Notes under the pieces: generated by a model | Database searches by the model: none | Seen by the model: the letters and a program-made list of their open reading frames with translations, nothing else | Told to the model about the DNA's origin: nothing | Translations under genes and position numbers: made by a program | Assembly (NCBI GenBank): GCA_003445715.1 | Contig: DMCS01000021.1 | Coordinates: 1-6,035 of the forward strand | DNA: 6,035 bases | Reading direction: 5' to 3' | DNA from: Candidatus Mesolinea sp. | GTDB lineage: Bacteria > Chloroflexota > Anaerolineae > Anaerolineales > Anaerolineaceae | Shown here: positions 5,461 through 6,035 of the stretch, piece by piece | Layout of the letters: each line of letters opens with the position of its first letter | Position numbering within the stretch: position 1 is the stretch's first letter

Positions 5461-6035
5461 CTAAAACAATACGTTCGAAAGGTCAGCGCGGTACTGGCGC
5501 ACATCCGGGTGATGCTCACCCAACACTTCCAGCAAGCCCAAGTAAACTTCGCGCACTTCGTCATCGCGGTAATGCTTATCTCGCCGCAATATATCCAAAA
5601 ATCCGTCCAAGGCTAATTGGATCTTGCCTTGCTTGGCTAAGCGCAAGCTATTGCGGTAAGCCGCCTCGAGTGCATTTTTAGGTGGCTCTTGTTGTTTTTC
5701 TAACCAAAGGTAAGCATCAGCGACTGGTTTGAGCAGTTGGGCGGTGTTGAACTCATAGCTCGCGGGGAAGTTTGCCAAGATCCCCTTAGCTTCCCTTGCG
5801 CGTCCTTCGAAAAGTAACAGCCGTGCGAGCGCTAATAAACCAGCAGGGCTTTCCGGATTGTCAGCAAGATATTGCCGCAACGCCTCTTCCGCACCGCCAA
5901 GATCTCCTAAGAGCATCAGGCTCTTGCCTTTTTCCAAGAGCAAGTCCCCAGTTTCGGGCATTATGCGGCGGATAAAAACGCGCAAATTGGGTTCAGAGAG
6001 CACACCTGTAAACTCAGAAACAATGCGTCCGTCAA
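5461..6035 (-). CDS. cnoX: Thioredoxin-TPR co-chaperone (CnoX/YbbN type), C-terminal part, cut by window edge
   Basis: The visible 190 residues end at a TAG (complement of 5461-5463) and the frame stays open to the window end, so the N-terminus is missing. The first residues, DGRIVSEFTGVLSEPNLRVF, match the last beta strands and helix of a thioredoxin fold (D-G-hydrophobic, F-G, then an acidic helix). A GTG at 6001-6003 could be mistaken for a start, but it sits inside this motif. From about residue 27 onward come TPR-like helical hairpins: GDLGGAEEALRQYLADNPES, then ALARLLLFEGRAREAKGIL. The final 65 residues (AKQGKIQLALDGFLDILRRD, DDEVREVYLGLLEVLG, VRQYRADLSNVLF) follow the YbbN/CnoX C-terminal module. 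CnoX proteins protect substrates from oxidation and hand them to chaperonins. The thioredoxin active site is off the window, so redox activity is unknown. It converges on the methyltransferase gene. Confidence 0.8.
   Translation of the reverse strand, partial: DGRIVSEFTGVLSEPNLRVFIRRIMPETGDLLLEKGKSLMLLGDLGGAEEALRQYLADNPESPAGLLALARLLLFEGRAREAKGILANFPASYEFNTAQLLKPVADAYLWLEKQQEPPKNALEAAYRNSLRLAKQGKIQLALDGFLDILRRDKHYRDDEVREVYLGLLEVLGEHHPDVRQYRADLSNVLF

Noticed and set aside
1..6035. CRISPR array, toxin-antitoxin pair, retron or defence system
   Set aside because: No regular repeat-spacer pattern, reverse transcriptase, paired small ORFs or defence domains were seen on either strand.

Overview
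This window looks like an ordinary bacterial chromosome segment with an insertion-sequence cluster at its left edge. A Chloroflexota (Anaerolineae-like) host is my best guess. The main clue is the lipoprotein at 1466-2638, whose Thr/Pro/Ala/Gln linker joined to an extracytoplasmic domain is a style common in that group. This is an inference from protein style, not a phylogenetic result.

Left edge (1-1261): the window opens inside the 3' end of an IS256-family (mutator) transposase gene (1-129). Its probable right terminus (about 130-190) butts directly against a complete IS30-family element (191-1261). That element has imperfect 27-bp terminal inverted repeats and an intact DD(33)E transposase (242-1252). 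An AT-rich spacer of about 200 bp follows, with no convincing gene but weak candidate promoters.

Centre (1466-2994): a GTG-started lipoprotein carries a PgaB-like polysaccharide-deacetylase (CE4) domain whose first catalytic motif is altered. It converges on a tRNA-Val(GAC) gene on the minus strand, which has a near-consensus promoter and its own intrinsic terminator. The terminator hairpin lies between the two genes and may serve both. A divergent leader region with a TATAAT box and two mini-ORFs precedes the next gene.

Right part (2995-6035): a class V PLP-dependent aminotransferase (alanine-glyoxylate / serine-pyruvate type) is followed by a terminator-like hairpin. Twelve bases after its T-run comes the TTG start of a TRAM-domain, 4Fe-4S, RlmD/TrmA-type 5-methyluridine RNA methyltransferase. 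Converging on it from the right edge is the C-terminal part of a thioredoxin-TPR protein (CnoX/YbbN type), cut by the window end.

The genes do not form one pathway: RNA modification and tRNA supply, amino-acid metabolism, protein folding and envelope polysaccharide work lie side by side, next to mobile DNA. I see no CRISPR array, defence island or clearly novel system. The points most worth a second look are the IS256/IS30 junction, the altered deacetylase motif, the mini-ORF leader of the aminotransferase, and the hairpin just before the methyltransferase start.
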